A stretch of DNA of 64,000 bases from Hydractinia symbiolongicarpus. Lineage: Eukaryota > Cnidaria > Hydrozoa > Anthoathecata > Hydractiniidae. Within the stretch, counting starts at the first letter, position 1; each line of letters starts with the position of its first letter. This document shows positions 61,754 through 64,000 of the stretch, piece after piece. The position numbers and the translations under genes were made by a program. The notes beneath the pieces were generated by a model that was not told the origin of the DNA, did not search any database, and saw only the letters and a list, made by a program, of their open reading frames with translations. Location of the stretch: the NCBI RefSeq assembly GCF_029227915.1, contig NC_079888.1, forward strand, positions 19,944,001 to 20,008,000, given 5' to 3'.

Positions 61754-64000
61754 CGATTACACTGGGCTCTGTGGTAGCGCTTCGTTTAAGAATTGAGATA
61801 AAAAAAGTCATTTTTTTATTGGGGGACCAATCCTAGGCATTATCGCGCGCTGAGGAAATAGCGACAGTTTCAAAAACTACCTCTCATTGACTTTCTAACA
61901 GTGTCAGTCCGTTTGAGTTTCAACGGTTGGGTCACATATTCGTACCAACATGTATTTAGCGATACTTTTATGATATTACTAGGTTGCATCGCTTTTAGCA
62001 ATGAAACGTTGACTGTAGGACTTAATTGAACTAACTTTGGGCTGTGACCTGATAAATGTGATAAATGAGACAATTGGACTCCATGAAATAACGTTCTTCT
62101 TAATTTGACGTGAGTGCCGGAACTCAGCGATTACACTGGCCGCTGTGGTAGCGCTTCATTTAAGAGTTTTGGATAAATAAGTCATTCTTTACTGTGGGAC
62201 CAATCCTATCTGTTATCGCGCGCTGAAGACATAGCGACAGTTTCAAAAATTAAATTTCATTGAATTTCTAACGGTGTCAGTCCGTTTGAGTTTCAACGGT
62301 TGTGTCACATATTCGTACCAACATGTATTTAGCGATGTTTTTTTAATATTACTAGGTTGCATCGCTTTTAGCAATGAAACCATTGACTGTGGGACTTAAT
62401 TGAACTAAATTTGGACTGTGACCTGATAAATGTGAAAAATGAGACAATTGGACTACAAGAAATAACATTCTTCTTAATTTGACGTGATTGCCGGAACTCA
62501 GCGATTACACTGGCCGCTGTGGTAGCGCTTCATTTAAGAGTTTAGATAAATAAGTCATTTTTTACTGTGGGACCAATCCTATCCATTATCGCGCGCTGGA
62601 GAAATAGCGACAGTTTCAAAAACTACATTTCGTTGACTTTCTAACGGTGTCAGTCCCTTTCAGTTACAACGGTTTGGTCACAAATACGTACCAACATGTA
62701 TTTAGCGATATTTTTCTGATATTACTAGGTTGCGTCGCTTTTAACGATGAAACGATTGACTGTGGGACTTAATTGAACTAAGTTTGGACTGCCTCTTGAT
62801 AAATGTGATAAAGGAGACATTTGGACTCCAAGAAATAACATTCTTGTTAACTTGACATGATTGCCGAAACTCAGCGATTACACTGGGCTCTTTTGTAGCG
62901 CTTCATTTAAGAATTAAGATAAAAAAATTCATTTTTTTATTGTGGGACCAATCCTAGCCATTATCGCGCGCTGAGGAAATAGCGACAGTTTCAAAAACTA
63001 CATTTCATTGACTTTCTAACGGTGTCAGTCCGTTTGAGTTTCAACGGTTGTGTCACATATTCGTACCAACATGTATTTAGCGATATTTTTTTGATATTAC
63101 TAGGTTGCATCGCTTTTAACAATGAAACGATTGACTGTGGGACTTAATTGAACTAACTTTGGACTGTGACCTGATAAATGTGATAAATGAGACTATTGAA
63201 CTCCAAGAAAAAACATTCTTCTTAATTTGACGTGATTGCCGGAACTCAGCGATTACACTGGGCTCTGTGGTAGCGCTTCATTTAAGAATTAAGATAAAAA
63301 AAAGTCATTTTTTTATTGTGGAACCAATCCTAGCTGTTATGGCGCGCTAAAGAAAAAGCGACAGTTTCAAGAACTACATTTCATTGACTTTCTAACGCTG
63401 TCAGTCCGTTTGAGTTACAACGGTTGGGTCACATATTCGTACCAACATGTATTTAGCGATATTTTTCTGATATTACTAGGTTGCATCGCTTTTAACTATA
63501 AAACGATTGACTGTGGGACTTAATTGAGCTAACTTTGGACTGTCACCTAATAAATGTGATAAAGGAGTCAATTGGACTCCATGAAAAAACATTCTTCTTA
63601 ATCTGACATGATTGCCGAAACTCAGCGATTACACTGGGCTCTGTGGTAGCGCTTCATTTAAGAATTAAGATAAAAAAAGTCATTTTTTTTGTGGAACCAA
63701 TCCTATCTGTTATCGCGCGCTGAAGAAATAGCGACAGTTTCAAAAACTACATTTCATTGACTTTCTAACGGTGTCAGTCCGTTTGAGTTACAACAGTTGG
63801 GTCACATATTCGTACCAACATGTATTTAGCGATGTTTTTCTGATATTACCAGGTTGCATCGCTTTTAACTATGAAACGATTGACTGTGGGACTTAATTGA
63901 GCTAACTTTGGACTGTCACCTGATAAATGTGATAAAAGAGACAATTGGACTCCAAGAAAAAACATTCTTCTTAATTTGAGATGATTGCCGAAACTCAGCA
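61754..64000. repeat. Shuffled monomers at the window's right edge
   Basis: Starts 61754, 62128, 62502, 62875, 63250, 63626 and 63999. All are types found between 50 and 60 kb, in new order: 61754 ends with the ttttagcaatgaaacg tail, 62502 has the tcacaaatacgtaccaac form, 63250 has gttatggcgcgc, and 63626 ends with gatgtttttct, attaccagg and ttgagatgatt. Monomer 63626 has lost a few bases after its T run (tttttttgtggaacc). The array continues past the window. Confidence 0.85.

Larger units (their letters stand above)
1..64000. repeat. Satellite DNA array, ~373 bp monomer, about 171 tandem copies
   Basis: The same roughly 373-bp unit repeats head to tail in one orientation across the window. 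With cgattacact (or one-base variants) as the phase mark, starts run 343, 715, 1087, 1460, 1833 ... 63250, 63626, 63999. Mean spacing is 373.4 bp if the one composite interval (49992-50538) is left out. Landmarks in order within a monomer: gcgctgtggtagcgc near 13-27, an A/T-rich length-variable stretch near 31-62, actgtgggaccaatcc near 63, cgcgcgctga near 90, caacggttgggtcaca near 167, gtaccaacatgtatttagcg near 187, gactgtgggacttaattg near 257, and a purine-rich tail to 373. No mobile element or unique sequence interrupts it. A centromeric or pericentromeric role is plausible for such an array, but nothing in the sequence proves it. I do not recognise the family by name. Confidence 0.97.

Noticed and set aside
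53648-62073. Minus-strand 67-74 codon ORFs repeated at 53648, 55892, 57763, 59633, 60379 and 61870
   Set aside because: Their spacing (2244, 1871, 1870, 746) equals the HOR spacing. They are one monomer type copied by satellite amplification and show no sign of being translated.
1-64000. CRISPR-like regular repeats
   Set aside because: The whole 373-bp unit repeats, with no short repeat and unique spacer pattern, and the period is far too long.
1-64000. CENP-B box
   Set aside because: The nearest match, ttcgtaccaacatgt, fits the TTCGnnnnA part but not the CGGG part. It does not meet the accepted core motif on either strand.
1-64000. tRNA, rRNA or Pol III promoter boxes
   Set aside because: ggttgggtcacatattcg loosely recalls a B box but lacks GGTTCGANTCC, and no cloverleaf or A box lies at a suitable distance.
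1-64000. Transposon origin (terminal repeats, transposase or reverse transcriptase remains)
   Set aside because: No coding relic longer than chance, no terminal inverted repeats bracketing the unit, and no target-site duplications were seen. Origin from an old element cannot be excluded, but nothing supports it here.
1-64000. Naming the satellite as a known family such as the Tribolium 360-bp satellite or alpha satellite
   Set aside because: I cannot match the sequence to any family from memory. Length alone is not evidence; a database search would decide.

Overview
The whole 64 kb window is one uninterrupted eukaryotic satellite-DNA array. No gene, RNA gene, transposon, CRISPR array or unique sequence is visible. 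One AT-rich monomer (consensus about 373 bp, about 39% GC when I counted a hand-built consensus) repeats head to tail in one orientation. Using the position of the motif cgattacact as the phase marker, I placed 171 monomer starts from 343 to 63999. The array is already running at base 1 and still running at base 64000, so neither edge is present. All open reading frames are short (94 codons or fewer) and recur only because the DNA recurs; I regard none as a gene.

The organism cannot be named from this sequence. A long satellite with higher-order repeats (HORs) points to a centromeric or pericentromeric, or otherwise heterochromatic, block of a eukaryote, probably an animal. CpG is not depleted (17 per consensus monomer against about 14 expected), which argues against a heavily CpG-methylated vertebrate genome and would fit an arthropod or another lightly methylated invertebrate. 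This is inference only.

Layout. 1-4068: mixed monomers with a three-monomer pattern. 3805-9012: a 7-monomer block (2604 bp) present twice in tandem. 9013-15606: a 3-monomer HOR (about 1117 bp, 10021-13369) flanked by two related segments 5.21 kb apart. 15607-19706: a diverged 5-monomer repeat. 19707-21202: an apparently identical dimer (748 bp x2). 21203-26801: 3-monomer HOR (1120 bp) and A/B-type monomers. 26802-29413: a locally homogenised run. 29162-32110: a 4-monomer duplication (1495 bp x2). 32111-38138: shuffled relatives. 38139-40382: a 3-monomer duplication (1122 bp x2). 41755-48112: a 4-monomer A-B-C-D HOR (1497 bp, three full copies plus partials). 47795-49991: a 3-monomer duplication (about 1129 bp). 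50318: a truncated monomer at a recombination junction. 51661-56148: an apparently identical 6-monomer duplication (2244 bp x2). 56150-60636: a 5-monomer HOR (about 1871 bp, 2.4 copies). 60637-64000: a displaced copy of the 50.3-51.5 kb segment, then shuffled monomers.

Nothing here encodes proteins that could work together. The biology is in the architecture: many short, different HOR units side by side, hybrid monomers at block borders, conversion-like patches, and duplications that look very young next to diverged sequence. That is the expected record of repeated unequal exchange and local amplification. I found no hidden gene system and do not claim one.
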